Shown here: piece after piece, positions 8,795-16,954 of the stretch
How the letters are laid out: each line of letters opens with the position of its first letter
Numbering within the stretch: position 1 is the stretch's first letter
Source: an uncultured Alphaproteobacteria bacterium
Lineage (GTDB): Bacteria; Pseudomonadota; Alphaproteobacteria; UBA7985
Assembly (NCBI GenBank): GCA_905479265.1
Contig: CAJQLX010000049.1
Coordinates: forward strand, 1 to 37,440
Length of the DNA: 37,440 nt
Reading direction: 5' to 3'
Translations under genes and position numbers: made by a program
The notes under the pieces: generated by a model
The model's input: only the letters and a program-made list of their open reading frames with translations
What the model was told of the DNA's origin: nothing
The model's database searches: none

Positions 8795-10186
8795 TTAGAA
8801 TTGGTCGCGTAACTTAGCGCATGCTACGTTCTGATCGAAGAAGTCCGCATTGATTCGCTCTGCGGGTTTGGCCGAGATTGAGCGCAGGGTGTTGGTCTGC
8901 ATATCCAGCAAAAACACGCCAGCCTCGCCGCGCATCGACGGTATTTGAACCGCCGCCTGTCCGTGTGTTCCAATGTCGCAAAAGATCGCGCCGGCGAGGT
9001 CCATCGACCCCATGACATGATTTGTATGCTCGGTCAGCTCAAAGCGTGCAATCTCGTCCAGCTTGCTGCCGTTCCACTGGTGAATGCGCAGAGTGGGACG
9101 AATATGCGGGGTCTCGATCACGGCGATTTCCCGGCTGCCATCGCCATCCAAATCAACCGCGCCATCGAGGGGGTTCAGCCAGCGCTGTCCCACGCCAATA
9201 AATTCAGACTGCGCCATGGGGAAGACAGATGCAGACTCCCCGTCCGTCCCTTTGTCGAACGCATACAAAGCCACAGATGCGCCCAGCTCGCGGTGGGTGA
9301 CAATGACGATGACTTCCTTGCGCCCATCATCATCCAAGTCTGTGACCCGCACCCGACGGTCTTCAAAAACCATCTCATAGGGCAAATTGTAGGGGTGAAG
9401 CGCCGAGCCTCGGGCATCGATGGTCATCAGGGTGCCGTACTCAAACGACTGCCCGAAAACGCCGTGCTGATAGCGCTTTGTCGGGTTCGCCAAGCAAACC
9501 CCGGTCAGATCCTCACAGGGCCCCAGCTTGACCGTATTCACCACGGCTTGAGCATTTGCCTCTGCCGGTGAAAGCGCCATGAGGGTCGCAAAGATGAACA
9601 TGATGGCAGCAACAATGCTGTCGAGGATCCGTGCGCCGCGCACGGTTGAAAGCGCGGGTGCCATTTGCTTGGCGCCATAGGCAATCGAGAAAAACCATAC
9701 AAATGAAGCCGTCATCGCGCCCACCGCAAACCACCAACGCTGGTCCCCAAACTGCGCCCCGGTCGACCCAAGCTTCACGACGGTGTCGAAGTAGACGTGC
9801 GGGTTGAGCAGCGAAAAGCCCAGTGTCGTGGTCACAGCGCGCATCGCGGTCGCAGGGGCGTCACTGCCGCTGGTCAACCAGCTGTCTTCAGGCTTCTGAA
9901 ACACACGACGCAAGCTCACCAGCCCGTACCATGTCAAAAACCCAACCGCCAACCACTTGGCGATAAACGCGATGACGGGAAACTGTTCAATGACAAGAAA
10001 CAGCCCGCCAATACCCAAGAAGATCAGGACGGTGTCGCAAATGGCAGCGGTCAGTGCTGTTGGCAGCACTTGGCCCCCGCGCAATCCTTGGCGAATGACA
10101 AACACGTTTTGAGCGCCAATGGCCACGATCAGACCGAAGCCGAGCACAAGCCCAGCGAGGAGGGGGGGTAAACTGAGAAGATTCAT
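8795..10186 (-). CDS. LysE/ArgO-type amino acid exporter fused to an FG-GAP/VCBS-like domain
   Basis: A 463-residue two-part protein. Residues 1-205 are a LysE/ArgO-type exporter: LGFGLIVAIGAQNVFVIRQG, CDTVLIFLGIGG, and LGFSLLNPHVYFDT, with about six membrane segments. Relatives export basic or other amino acids. Normally the protein ends after the last segment (ARILDSIVAAIMF), but here the frame continues through SPAEANAQA, which looks like a signal-peptidase site. A ~250-residue soluble domain follows with two FG-GAP-like calcium loops, DLDDDGRKE (about 283-291) and DLDGDGSRE (about 345-353). FG-GAP domains are usually extracytoplasmic beta-propeller blades. There is no SD before the internal ATG at 9601, so one polypeptide is favoured. 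It is the last gene of the operon, 12 bases after the Tag-like gene and without a clear SD, suggesting translational coupling. Confidence 0.82.
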   Translation of the reverse strand: MNLLSLPPLLAGLVLGFGLIVAIGAQNVFVIRQGLRGGQVLPTALTAAICDTVLIFLGIGGLFLVIEQFPVIAFIAKWLAVGFLTWYGLVSLRRVFQKPEDSWLTSGSDAPATAMRAVTTTLGFSLLNPHVYFDTVVKLGSTGAQFGDQRWWFAVGAMTASFVWFFSIAYGAKQMAPALSTVRGARILDSIVAAIMFIFATLMALSPAEANAQAVVNTVKLGPCEDLTGVCLANPTKRYQHGVFGQSFEYGTLMTIDARGSALHPYNLPYEMVFEDRRVRVTDLDDDGRKEVIVIVTHRELGASVALYAFDKGTDGESASVFPMAQSEFIGVGQRWLNPLDGAVDLDGDGSREIAVIETPHIRPTLRIHQWNGSKLDEIARFELTEHTNHVMGSMDLAGAIFCDIGTHGQAAVQIPSMRGEAGVFLLDMQTNTLRSISAKPAERINADFFDQNVACAKLRDQF

Positions 10187-10198
10187 CGTGGTGGACTA

Positions 10199-10876
10199 TC
10201 AGGCGTCGGTGCTTAAAGCCAGCACACGGCTGATCACTGTTAACGAACGTCCGCTTTCATCCATCCAGCGGTTGCAAGCGTCCTGCGTCGCACGCTGCGC
10301 GGACTTTGTGCTCAAGGCTTTGTCGATGACCCCGGATTGCCGCAGAGCGGCTTCGACGCTGGCGCTGGCGATGAAGCTCGGCGCGCCCATGAAGCGCAAA
10401 AAGTACTGCCCGGTTGTGCCGCCCAAGCGCGTGCCTTCCTTCTTCATTTTTTCGAGCAAGCCAAAATACGCGTCCGCTGGCCAGTGACCCACCATCGCGC
10501 CAAAGGAGCCGAACTCATCAGCAACGCGCAAGAACCAAAGCGCATTGTCCTGGACTGACTTGATCTTTGCGCCGTGACGAATGATCGAGGCATCGCTTGC
10601 CAGCGCATGCAGCCGCTCATCCGGGAAATGCGCGATGGCGTTGGGCGAAAAATTCTCGAACGCGACTTCGTGGGATGGCCATTTTTGATCGACGACCTTC
10701 CAGTTAAAGCCTGCTGAGAAAATCATGCGAGAGGCTTGTGACAGCCAACGGTCATCGGGAATGGCAGCGAGTGTGGCGGCGTTCAAAACGGTCGAGTTCG
10801 AAAGAATATTTTCCAGTGCATCGGCACCGCCCTTCCGCGCAGCGGCCTTGTCGTACAGCTCAGCAAATTTGATCAC
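10199..10876 (-). CDS. DNA-3-methyladenine glycosylase I (Tag)-like protein
   Basis: A 225-residue helical protein of the Tag (COG2818-type) group. Family members cut alkylated adenine from DNA as the first step of base-excision repair. Visible family features are FAELYDKAAARKGG at the start, the core FSAGFNWKVVDQKWPSHEVAF and the downstream KIKSVQDNA helix. The residue matching the Glu ahead of the QAGLSW motif in E. coli Tag seems to be Met here, and the N-terminal zinc cysteine is absent. It may be a divergent subfamily, and activity on 3-methyladenine is uncertain. The start is GTG with an AGAGAG-like SD. It lies 14 bases after the DUF924 gene and 12 before the LysE fusion. Confidence 0.72.
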   Translation of the reverse strand: MIKFAELYDKAAARKGGADALENILSNSTVLNAATLAAIPDDRWLSQASRMIFSAGFNWKVVDQKWPSHEVAFENFSPNAIAHFPDERLHALASDASIIRHGAKIKSVQDNALWFLRVADEFGSFGAMVGHWPADAYFGLLEKMKKEGTRLGGTTGQYFLRFMGAPSFIASASVEAALRQSGVIDKALSTKSAQRATQDACNRWMDESGRSLTVISRVLALSTDA

Positions 10877-10890
10877 GGCAAGCGTCTCTC

Positions 10891-11436
10891 TTAAAATCCA
10901 CGACCGTCTTTTAGGAATTCGATCTCATCCGCCGTCGAGTCCCGCCCAACAATAGCATTCCTGTGCGGATAGCGGCCAAACGTTTCCAGCACCTTTGTAT
11001 GGCTGCGCAAGGATTTGAGATTGTCTTCCATACCGGGCCGGTCGAACAGCTTTTCCGCAATTTCGTGCATGGCCAAGCTTTCGGCGTGCATGAATGGCAT
11101 ATAGAGGAAGGCGAGGTGGTCTGGATTGATCCGCTGATCGTCGCCGGCGGCGATGGCTTCCTGCGCCAGCACCAAAGCAAGGGTGTCTGTCGCAAAGCTG
11201 CGCGGGTCGTTTCGGAACAGATTGCGGGAGAATTGATCGAGCACGATGATTTCCGCCAAGCGTCCATCCGGGGTCTCGCGCCAGTCAAACAGCTCACCCC
11301 GGCTTGCGGCGTCATGGGTTTGGGCAAAGCGCGTCGCGATCGCCTCGTCCACCTTGGCAAAAGTGTTGAACCACTGCTGAGGTGTGAGTTCGTCAAACCA
11401 AAAGGAAAGCACGTCTTGAACGCTCGCTAGAGCCAT
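10891..11436 (-). CDS. DUF924 family protein
   Basis: A 181-residue protein of the DUF924 family (alpha-helical, TPR-like fold, biochemical role unknown). It shows the family's opening SFWFDELTPQQWF, the LDQFSRNLFRNDPRSFATD motif and the later FLYMPFMHAES and GRYPHRNAI motifs. Length is normal. It sits in the long minus-strand operon 18 bases after rppH and 14 before the Tag-like gene. Nothing in the sequence points to a specific reaction. Confidence 0.88.
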   Translation of the reverse strand: MALASVQDVLSFWFDELTPQQWFNTFAKVDEAIATRFAQTHDAASRGELFDWRETPDGRLAEIIVLDQFSRNLFRNDPRSFATDTLALVLAQEAIAAGDDQRINPDHLAFLYMPFMHAESLAMHEIAEKLFDRPGMEDNLKSLRSHTKVLETFGRYPHRNAIVGRDSTADEIEFLKDGRGF

Positions 11437-11454
11437 TTGCGGTCTCGTGTTGGG

Positions 11455-11958
11455 CTAGGACTGTTCGCGAAGTTTGTCTCGCACCGGCAGGAAGCGGTCA
11501 ACAATCTGTTGGTACAGGTCGCGTTTGAAAGGCACGATCAGCGACAATGTTTCTTCGAGATCGACCCACTGCCAAGCGCTAAACTCTGCGTGTTCCGTCG
11601 CGATATTGACGTCCGTATCCTGACCGAGAAACTGCAGTGCGTACCACTTTTGCTGTTGGCCCACGTAGGAGCCGCGCCAAAGCTGCTTCCGCAACTCTTC
11701 GGGGAAATCGTAACTCAGCCAGCGTTCACCCCCGCCGAGAAACGTGGTCAGCGCGGGGCTTACACCGGTCTCTTCTTCCAATTCACGGAAAGCGGCTGCT
11801 TTGGGGTCTTCGTTGGGGTCGAGGCCGCCTTGGGGCATTTGCCAAGCCGAACCGGGATTGTCGATGCGCTGTCCAACCCAGACCTTGGCCTGGCTGTTAA
11901 ACAGAACGATGCCCGCGCCACGTCGGTAGCGCGGGTCCAGTTGATCGGTGTCAGACAT
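11455..11958 (-). CDS. rppH: RNA pyrophosphohydrolase RppH
   Basis: A 167-residue Nudix hydrolase that removes pyrophosphate from triphosphorylated mRNA 5' ends and so starts RNase E-dependent decay. RYRRGAGIVLFN opens the fold. The Nudix box runs from Gly44 to Val66 with the pattern G-x5-E-x7-RELEEETGV (RELEEET at 58-64), so the metal-binding glutamates are intact. WQMPQGG just before the box, and WYALQF and EFSAWQWV later, match RppH/NudH rather than other Nudix families. The start codon overlaps the ctpA stop as ATGA, so translation is probably coupled. Confidence 0.92.
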   Translation of the reverse strand: MSDTDQLDPRYRRGAGIVLFNSQAKVWVGQRIDNPGSAWQMPQGGLDPNEDPKAAAFRELEEETGVSPALTTFLGGGERWLSYDFPEELRKQLWRGSYVGQQQKWYALQFLGQDTDVNIATEHAEFSAWQWVDLEETLSLIVPFKRDLYQQIVDRFLPVRDKLREQS

Positions 11959-13433
11959 CAGTTCTGGAAAATCGCAATGCCGCGGATCAGGTCTTTGGCC
12001 CGAACCAGCTGGAAGTCGAAGAATTCTTCTTCCGCAGGCTCGTCCTCTGCTGCCGCGTCGTCTTCGCCTTCACCGCTCTCCTCGCTGCCTTCACCATCGC
12101 CCGGTGCTGCGTCACCGTCGGCGTCCCCGTCGGTGTTGCCGTCTTCGCCGTCTGTGGCGGGTGCCGTGTCGTCATCAGCGGTGCCGTCGTCAGACGGCGC
12201 AGCATTGTCGCTGTCCGCTTCATCGCTGCCTTCAGCCGCTGCGTCGGTGTTGGCGCCGTCATCGAGGGCGTTGTTGTAGTCGCTCTCGTAACGGAAATTC
12301 TCGGAGCCATAGCCTTCCAGCGGCTCCAACTTGGCAAGCTCGACCAGAATATCCGGCTCGATGCCTTTAGCCTGAATTGAATCACCCGATGGGGTGTAAT
12401 ACCGCGCGGTTGTCAGTCGCAAACCGCCTTGATCCCCCAAACCAATCAACGTCTGAACCGAGCCTTTGCCGAAGGTTGGCGTACCCAGAAGGATGCCGCG
12501 CTGGTGATCTTGCAGCGCCCCTGCAACAATTTCCGAGGCGGAAGCGGAGCCGCCGTTAATCAGGACAACCAGCGGCTTGCCATCGATCAAGTCGCCGGCC
12601 TTGGCAAAGTATGAGGCGTCGTCTTCGCTGTTCCGGTTGCGTACGGAAACGATCTCGCCCTGTTCAAGGAACGCATCGGCCACGACGATGGACTGGTTCA
12701 AGTTGCCACCCGGATTGTTGCGCAAATCCAAGATGTACCCGGCCAATTCCACGTCGTTTTCTGCGGCTTCTTCTTTCAGGCTGGTAATCTCATTTTCCAG
12801 GCTCTTGCCGGTCGTGCCCAAGAAGCGGTTGATGCGGATATAGCCAATGTCATCGTCTTCGATGACGCTGCGGACCGATAGCAAGGGAATGTTGCCGCGC
12901 GTGACCGTAACGTCGAAGGATTCCTGCGTTGCCGGGCGAAAGACGCTGAGGGTGATGTCGCTGCCCAACTCACCGCGCATGACGTCTACGGCCTCGTCCA
13001 GCGTTTTGCCTTGCACGCTTTCCCCGTCCAGAGCCGTAATCAGGTCTTCGGCTTGCAAGCCGGCGCGCGCACCCGGGGTGTCATCAATCGGTGCAATGAC
13101 TTTGACGTAGCCGTCTTCCATCGTCACTTGAATGCCAATGCCGCCAAAGGTGCCGCGCACGTCCTTGCGGGTCTCTTCATAGGCTTCGGGCGCTTCAAAG
13201 GCCGAGTGTGGATCAAGGCTTTGGAGCATGCCTTGGATCGCCGCTTCGATCAGTTCCTTGTCGTCAACTTCTTCGACATAGTTTTGACGCACGGTATCAA
13301 AGACGTCCCCAAACAGCTTGAGCTGACGATAGGTTTCATCATTTTGCGCTGTGCTCAGCGGTGCCCAAACTGCTGCGCCTATGACGCCAGCAGCGAGAAC
13401 GGCGCTAATGCCGCGACGGAACATCTTATTCAT
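11958..13433 (-). CDS. ctpA: Carboxyl-terminal processing protease (S41 family)
   Basis: A 491-residue periplasmic serine protease that trims C-termini of envelope proteins. Order: signal peptide (1-29), N-terminal helices, PDZ domain (about 93-180), and the S41 core with the catalytic pair Ser298 (GGSASASEI) and Lys323 (TPTFGKGSVQT). The core continues to SIQAKGIEPD. From about 391 to 471 comes an unusual acidic, Asp/Glu/Gly/Ala-rich low-complexity stretch, then a short hydrophobic end (FFDFQLVRAKDLIRG). The acidic part makes it longer than typical relatives of about 440 residues. The start overlaps the envC stop by 8 bases and the stop overlaps rppH. The neighbouring EnvC suggests a shared job in peptidoglycan remodelling, since in other bacteria Ctp proteases control murein hydrolases. 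Confidence 0.93.
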   Translation of the reverse strand: MNKMFRRGISAVLAAGVIGAAVWAPLSTAQNDETYRQLKLFGDVFDTVRQNYVEEVDDKELIEAAIQGMLQSLDPHSAFEAPEAYEETRKDVRGTFGGIGIQVTMEDGYVKVIAPIDDTPGARAGLQAEDLITALDGESVQGKTLDEAVDVMRGELGSDITLSVFRPATQESFDVTVTRGNIPLLSVRSVIEDDDIGYIRINRFLGTTGKSLENEITSLKEEAAENDVELAGYILDLRNNPGGNLNQSIVVADAFLEQGEIVSVRNRNSEDDASYFAKAGDLIDGKPLVVLINGGSASASEIVAGALQDHQRGILLGTPTFGKGSVQTLIGLGDQGGLRLTTARYYTPSGDSIQAKGIEPDILVELAKLEPLEGYGSENFRYESDYNNALDDGANTDAAAEGSDEADSDNAAPSDDGTADDDTAPATDGEDGNTDGDADGDAAPGDGEGSEESGEGEDDAAAEDEPAEEEFFDFQLVRAKDLIRGIAIFQN

Positions 13434-14388
13434 TGGTCATTGATCCCACTAAAGCCAAAGGATCGACCGATTGCTGGTTGACCCTGAATTCAAAATATAA
13501 GCGCGGTGCCGAAGACGTCTCGGTCGCTGCTTGTGTAGCCATTAAGCCCAACGGCGCACCCTGCCTTACCCAGTCGCCGACAGAGATGGCGAAACTATGG
13601 AGCCCGGCTACTAACGTAGCGCCCTCGCCTTCATGTTCAATCACGACAAGGTTACCAAACGACCGATAGGGGGCAGCATAAGCGATTTTGCCTTCAAAGG
13701 GGGCGTAAACCGTTGCGCCCGGTGACGTGAGCAGTTGCACGCCCTTGGCATAAACCCGCGCTGGGTCGTTTGGATCTTCTTCACCAAAGCCATATCGGAT
13801 ATCACCCTGCTTGACCGGCAGCAGCAGGGGCTTGAGGTCTTGGGCCAAATCGATGTCGGGAAAGGCGCGAAAGTCGCTTTGACGCTGGGTGTAAACCCCC
13901 TCGGGCAGCGCGATGATTGGGTCTGTTCCGCGCGGGGTCCGTTCTGCGGCTTGACCGGTGTCAACGCCTTCCATGACCAGCGCGGACCGCAAAGACTCCA
14001 CAGCGTCATTCAGAGAATGGACCCGAATGCGCAAGGCATCCAAGGGGGCCAGCTGACCCAAGGCAGCATCAAGGTTCAGCGCCAGATCGCGCTCGACATA
14101 GCGCGCGAGCGCCCGTGCTTGCAGGTCTTCACGCGACAATCCCGTGGTTGGCCAAACCTCCTCGCGTTGGCTGAGTTTGCTGGCCAGTGTCATGGCGTTG
14201 GCGCGGTAATGCTGCAGCTGTGTGGTTTGGGCGTTGATCACAGCCTCTTGCCTTTGGGCCTCGCGCAGCTGGGTCGTTAAGCCCAGCAGTGCCCGCGCGC
14301 GCTGCTCCTCCTCTCCGTCCTGTGCTGCGGCGAAGCTGGATAGCACCACCAGCGCTAAACCACTGAACAGGGCAACGATTCGCCCCAT
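13426..14388 (-). CDS. envC: Murein hydrolase activator EnvC-like (degenerate M23/LytM domain)
   Basis: A 320-residue exported protein: signal peptide (MGRIVALFSGLALVVLSSFAAAQ), a helical coiled-coil-like N-terminal half with many Gln and Arg, and a C-terminal LytM (M23) domain (about 205-315). In LytM enzymes zinc is held by GxHxGxD and HxH. Here those places read DIRYGFGEED and LYFEFRVN, so the zinc site is lost. This fits EnvC, which activates cell-division amidases rather than cutting peptidoglycan. The ATG at 14388 overlaps the gpmI stop as ATGA. The frame stays open up to 14574 inside gpmI but that extension lacks a signal peptide, so it is rejected. It is followed by ctpA with an 8-base overlap. 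Confidence 0.88.
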   Translation of the reverse strand: MGRIVALFSGLALVVLSSFAAAQDGEEEQRARALLGLTTQLREAQRQEAVINAQTTQLQHYRANAMTLASKLSQREEVWPTTGLSREDLQARALARYVERDLALNLDAALGQLAPLDALRIRVHSLNDAVESLRSALVMEGVDTGQAAERTPRGTDPIIALPEGVYTQRQSDFRAFPDIDLAQDLKPLLLPVKQGDIRYGFGEEDPNDPARVYAKGVQLLTSPGATVYAPFEGKIAYAAPYRSFGNLVVIEHEGEGATLVAGLHSFAISVGDWVRQGAPLGLMATQAATETSSAPRLYFEFRVNQQSVDPLALVGSMTNE

Positions 14389-15902
14389 CAAATCAGTGCT
14401 TCGCCCGTCATATCGCTGGGTTGTTCGACCCCCAGCAGAGCCAGAATGGTCGGGGCAAGGTCGCCCAATCGCCCATCGCGCAGCGCCAGAGTGCCCTTTT
14501 CCGCGCCGACCAGAGCCAGCGGGACGAGGTTGGTCGTATGGGCGGTGTGTGGTCCTTTGGTGGCTTCGTCCCACATGGTCTCGCAGTTTCCATGATCGGC
14601 GGTGACAAGCATTTTACCGCCCTGTTCCAGAACCGCGTCTATCGCCCGGCCAAGCTGCTCATCGACGGCTTCACATGCCTTGATCGCAGCGTCGAGGTCG
14701 CCCGTGTGGCCGACCATATCGGGGTTTGCAAAGTTGCAGATGAAGACGGCATTCTCTGGGTTCTGGATCGTTTCAACCAAGCGATCCCCAACTTCAGGCG
14801 CGGACATTTCCGGCTGCAGGTCATAGGTCGCGACTTTGGGGCTTGGAACCATGATGCGGGTTTCGCCCGCGTTGGGGGTTTCGATGCCGCCGTTGAAGAA
14901 AAAGGTCACGTGCGGATATTTCTCCGTCTCCGCAATCCGTGTCTGTCGCAGCCCCGCTGCTGCAAGCACTTGCCCCAAGGTATTGGGCAGGGGTTCTGGC
15001 GCAAACGCTACGTGCATGCGCGCTGCGAGATCGTCTGAATAGGGTGTCATGGCCAAAGCGCTGGAGAACGTTGGCCGGTCGCTGACATCAAAGCCGTCGA
15101 AGTCCGGCATCAGCAGCGCATTGAGGATTTGCCGCACCCGATCGGCTCGAAAATTAAAGCACGCCAACGCGTCTCCATCTTCCATCGGCACAAAATCGGC
15201 GGTTATGACGGGCTCAAGGAATTCATCGGTTGTGCCGCCAAGATGGGCTTGCTCAATCGCAGCGCCCAGATCGCTGACCGCCGCTCCCCGGCCATTGCGG
15301 AGCGCGTGGTAGGCTTTTTCCGTGCGCGCCCACCGCGTATCGCGATCCATCGCCCAATAGCGCCCTTGCAAGCTGCCGATTCGGACGTCGGGAAACGCTT
15401 TCTGGAAACGACGCAGGTCCGTGGGCGCGGTTGTCGGCGGCACGTCGCGGCCATCGGTGAAGGCGTGAACAATCACATCCAGCCCCGCAGCGGACAGGAT
15501 TTTCACCAAATGCCCCAGATGATCTTGGTGCGCGTGCACGCCGCCGGGGGATAGCAGCCCCAGCATATGGACCCGCCCACTTCCGGCTTTCGCTTCACGG
15601 ATAAAGGTATGGATGGCGGCATTGCTCGCGGCATCGCCGGTGGCAAAACTGTCCGACATGCGGGGCAGGGTCTGCATCACTTTGCGCCCGGCACCAATGT
15701 TCAGGTGCCCCACTTCCGAGTTACCCATTTGCCCCTCCGGCAGCCCCACATCCGCACCGCTGGCCGACAGATGCGCGGTCGCAAACCGCTGCATCATGGC
15801 ATCGAAGTTCGGGGTGTTGGCCAAGACCGGGGCGTTGAAGGCTTCGCGATCGCCAATGCCCCAACCGTCTAGAATGATGAGACCAACAGGTGTGTCAGGC
15901 AT
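14388..15902 (-). CDS. gpmI: 2,3-bisphosphoglycerate-independent phosphoglycerate mutase
   Basis: A 504-residue cytosolic enzyme of glycolysis and gluconeogenesis that interconverts 3- and 2-phosphoglycerate using two manganese ions. The N-terminal LIILDGWGIGD metal motif and the phosphoserine site MGNSEVGH (Ser62) are intact. Later family motifs are AFTDGRDVPP, GRYWAMDRDTRW, FNFRADRVRQI, FFFNGG, SPKVATYDLQPEMSA and VTADHGNCE. Length matches the family. GAGG lies eight bases before the ATG. It is the third gene of the rsfS-led operon, with a 44-base gap after rlmH, and overlaps envC at its stop. Confidence 0.96.
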   Translation of the reverse strand: MPDTPVGLIILDGWGIGDREAFNAPVLANTPNFDAMMQRFATAHLSASGADVGLPEGQMGNSEVGHLNIGAGRKVMQTLPRMSDSFATGDAASNAAIHTFIREAKAGSGRVHMLGLLSPGGVHAHQDHLGHLVKILSAAGLDVIVHAFTDGRDVPPTTAPTDLRRFQKAFPDVRIGSLQGRYWAMDRDTRWARTEKAYHALRNGRGAAVSDLGAAIEQAHLGGTTDEFLEPVITADFVPMEDGDALACFNFRADRVRQILNALLMPDFDGFDVSDRPTFSSALAMTPYSDDLAARMHVAFAPEPLPNTLGQVLAAAGLRQTRIAETEKYPHVTFFFNGGIETPNAGETRIMVPSPKVATYDLQPEMSAPEVGDRLVETIQNPENAVFICNFANPDMVGHTGDLDAAIKACEAVDEQLGRAIDAVLEQGGKMLVTADHGNCETMWDEATKGPHTAHTTNLVPLALVGAEKGTLALRDGRLGDLAPTILALLGVEQPSDMTGEALI

Positions 15903-15946
15903 GGATTATCCTCAACGCAGAAAACAGATGAAAAGATTATCCGTCT

Positions 15947-16387
15947 CTATACGCGATGATAGGGGTGTCCGAGAAGAATCGTTTCTGCGCGGTATATCTG
16001 TTCAAACAGGAGGCCTCGCACAATCTGATGCGGCCATGTCATGCTGCCAAACCGCAGCAATGTGTTGGCCCGCTCCCGCAATGCATTGGACAGGCCATCT
16101 GCGCCGCCAATAACAAAGGCCAAATCGCGACCTTGATCCAGCTGGTCGCCCAGCAACCGAGCAAATTTCACGCTTGGGATGTCGTCGCCACGCTCATCGA
16201 GCGCCAGCACAAAGCTGGTCGCGGGGATGGTCGCAAGCAGGGCGTCGCCCTCTTGCTCCTTGCTCGCGCGCTCTGGCAATTCGCGCACGGTGGTCTTCAG
16301 CCGTTTCAAGCGCTTGGTGTAGCGCTCAACAAGCTCCGTCTCCGGCCCACGTTTCAAGCGGCCGATTGCATAAACGGTGACAGCCAT
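15947..16387 (-). CDS. rlmH: 23S rRNA (pseudouridine1915-N3)-methyltransferase RlmH
   Basis: A 146-residue SPOUT-fold methyltransferase that methylates pseudouridine 1915 in helix 69 of 23S rRNA on 70S ribosomes, using S-adenosylmethionine. The C-terminal trefoil-knot motifs are clear: FVIGGADGL, then LRFGSMTWPHQIVRGLLFEQIYRA and the terminal HPYHR. The N-terminal AIGRLKRGPE..ERYTKRLKR is typical too. An AGG precedes the ATG by six bases. It lies 12 bases downstream of rsfS, the usual neighbour in many bacteria. Confidence 0.94.
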   Translation of the reverse strand: MAVTVYAIGRLKRGPETELVERYTKRLKRLKTTVRELPERASKEQEGDALLATIPATSFVLALDERGDDIPSVKFARLLGDQLDQGRDLAFVIGGADGLSNALRERANTLLRFGSMTWPHQIVRGLLFEQIYRAETILLGHPYHRV

Positions 16388-16399
16388 CGAAGCCTACGA

Positions 16400-16810
16400 C
16401 TAGGCTGCGGTGGCTTCGTTCGTATCGCTGGTTTTGGTGTCGAACTTGGGGTCCCACATCTTTTCCAGCTGATAGTATGCTCGCACTTCCGGGCGGAAGA
16501 TGTGGATGACGACGGCATTGGCGTCGACACAGATCCAGTCTCCCTGACCCGTTCCCGTGATGGAAACGATGTCAGCGCCCGCTTTCTTCAAATCCTGCCG
16601 CAGGTATTCCGCAAGCGCGCCGACATGGGTGGTCGAGCGGCCTGAGCAGATTACCATATGATCGGAAACAGAAGAGCGTTCGCGCAAATCAAAAGTGGTT
16701 ACGTCCTCGGCTTTGTTATCGTCGAGTACGGACTGCACAGTCTCCAGCACCAATGCTGGATCGATTTCATTCGCGGTCCCTCCGGATTGGGAGAGCGCCG
16801 CCGGCGGCAC
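16400..16810 (-). CDS. rsfS: Ribosome silencing factor RsfS
   Basis: A protein of about 136 residues, or about 147 if the upstream start is used, that binds ribosomal protein L14 and blocks subunit joining when nutrients are short. Family motifs: LDDNKAEDVTTFDLRE, SDHMVICSGRSTTHV, TGTGQGDWICVD, VVIHIFRPEVRAYYQLEKMW. The start is unclear. GTG at 16810 is in frame with only a weak GAGG upstream, whereas a perfect AAGGAG (16857-16852) sits eight bases before an in-frame CTG at 16843. There is no in-frame ATG nearby. It is the first gene of the long minus-strand operon and follows the rplS terminator. Confidence 0.93.
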   Translation of the reverse strand: MPPAALSQSGGTANEIDPALVLETVQSVLDDNKAEDVTTFDLRERSSVSDHMVICSGRSTTHVGALAEYLRQDLKKAGADIVSITGTGQGDWICVDANAVVIHIFRPEVRAYYQLEKMWDPKFDTKTSDTNEATAA

Positions 16811-16851
16811 ATTTGGTGCGGCCTCAATAGCCTGAGCGTTCAGGACAAGTG

Positions 16852-16857
16852 CTCCTT
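16852..16857 (-). promoter_or_regulatory. Strong Shine-Dalgarno upstream of rsfS, far from the GTG start
   Basis: AAGGAG on the minus strand lies 41 bases before the GTG at 16810 but eight bases before an in-frame CTG (16843). A TTG three bases after it is out of frame and runs into a stop after two codons. This site favours initiation at the CTG. Confidence 0.5.
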
Positions 16858-16923
16858 GTAAAGCGTGTAACCCTACAATTCATAGAGTACGCCAAAATTC
16901 TTAAACTGAAAACCTCAAACGGC

Positions 16924-16954
16924 AAAAGCCCGCCTCCCTCGTAAGGGCGCGGGC
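16924..16954 (-). terminator. Rho-independent terminator after rplS
   Basis: On the minus strand GCCCGC and GCGGGC flank an inner CCC/GGG pairing around TTACGA, followed by TTTTG. It sits 45 bases after the rplS stop and closes the ffh-rpsP-rimM-trmD-rplS unit before rsfS begins. Confidence 0.8.

Noticed and set aside
9560-9640. Separate secreted FG-GAP gene starting at the internal ATG at 9601
   Set aside because: No Shine-Dalgarno upstream and the frame is continuous with the exporter; kept as an alternative in the fusion finding.
11437-12279. 280-residue plus-strand frame opposite rppH/ctpA with Ser/Pro-rich tail
   Set aside because: The Ser/Ala/Pro run is just the complement of the acidic CtpA tail.
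14389-14574. N-terminal extension of envC into gpmI
   Set aside because: It would add 62 basic residues ahead of a clear signal peptide; the ATGA overlap at 14388 is the natural start.
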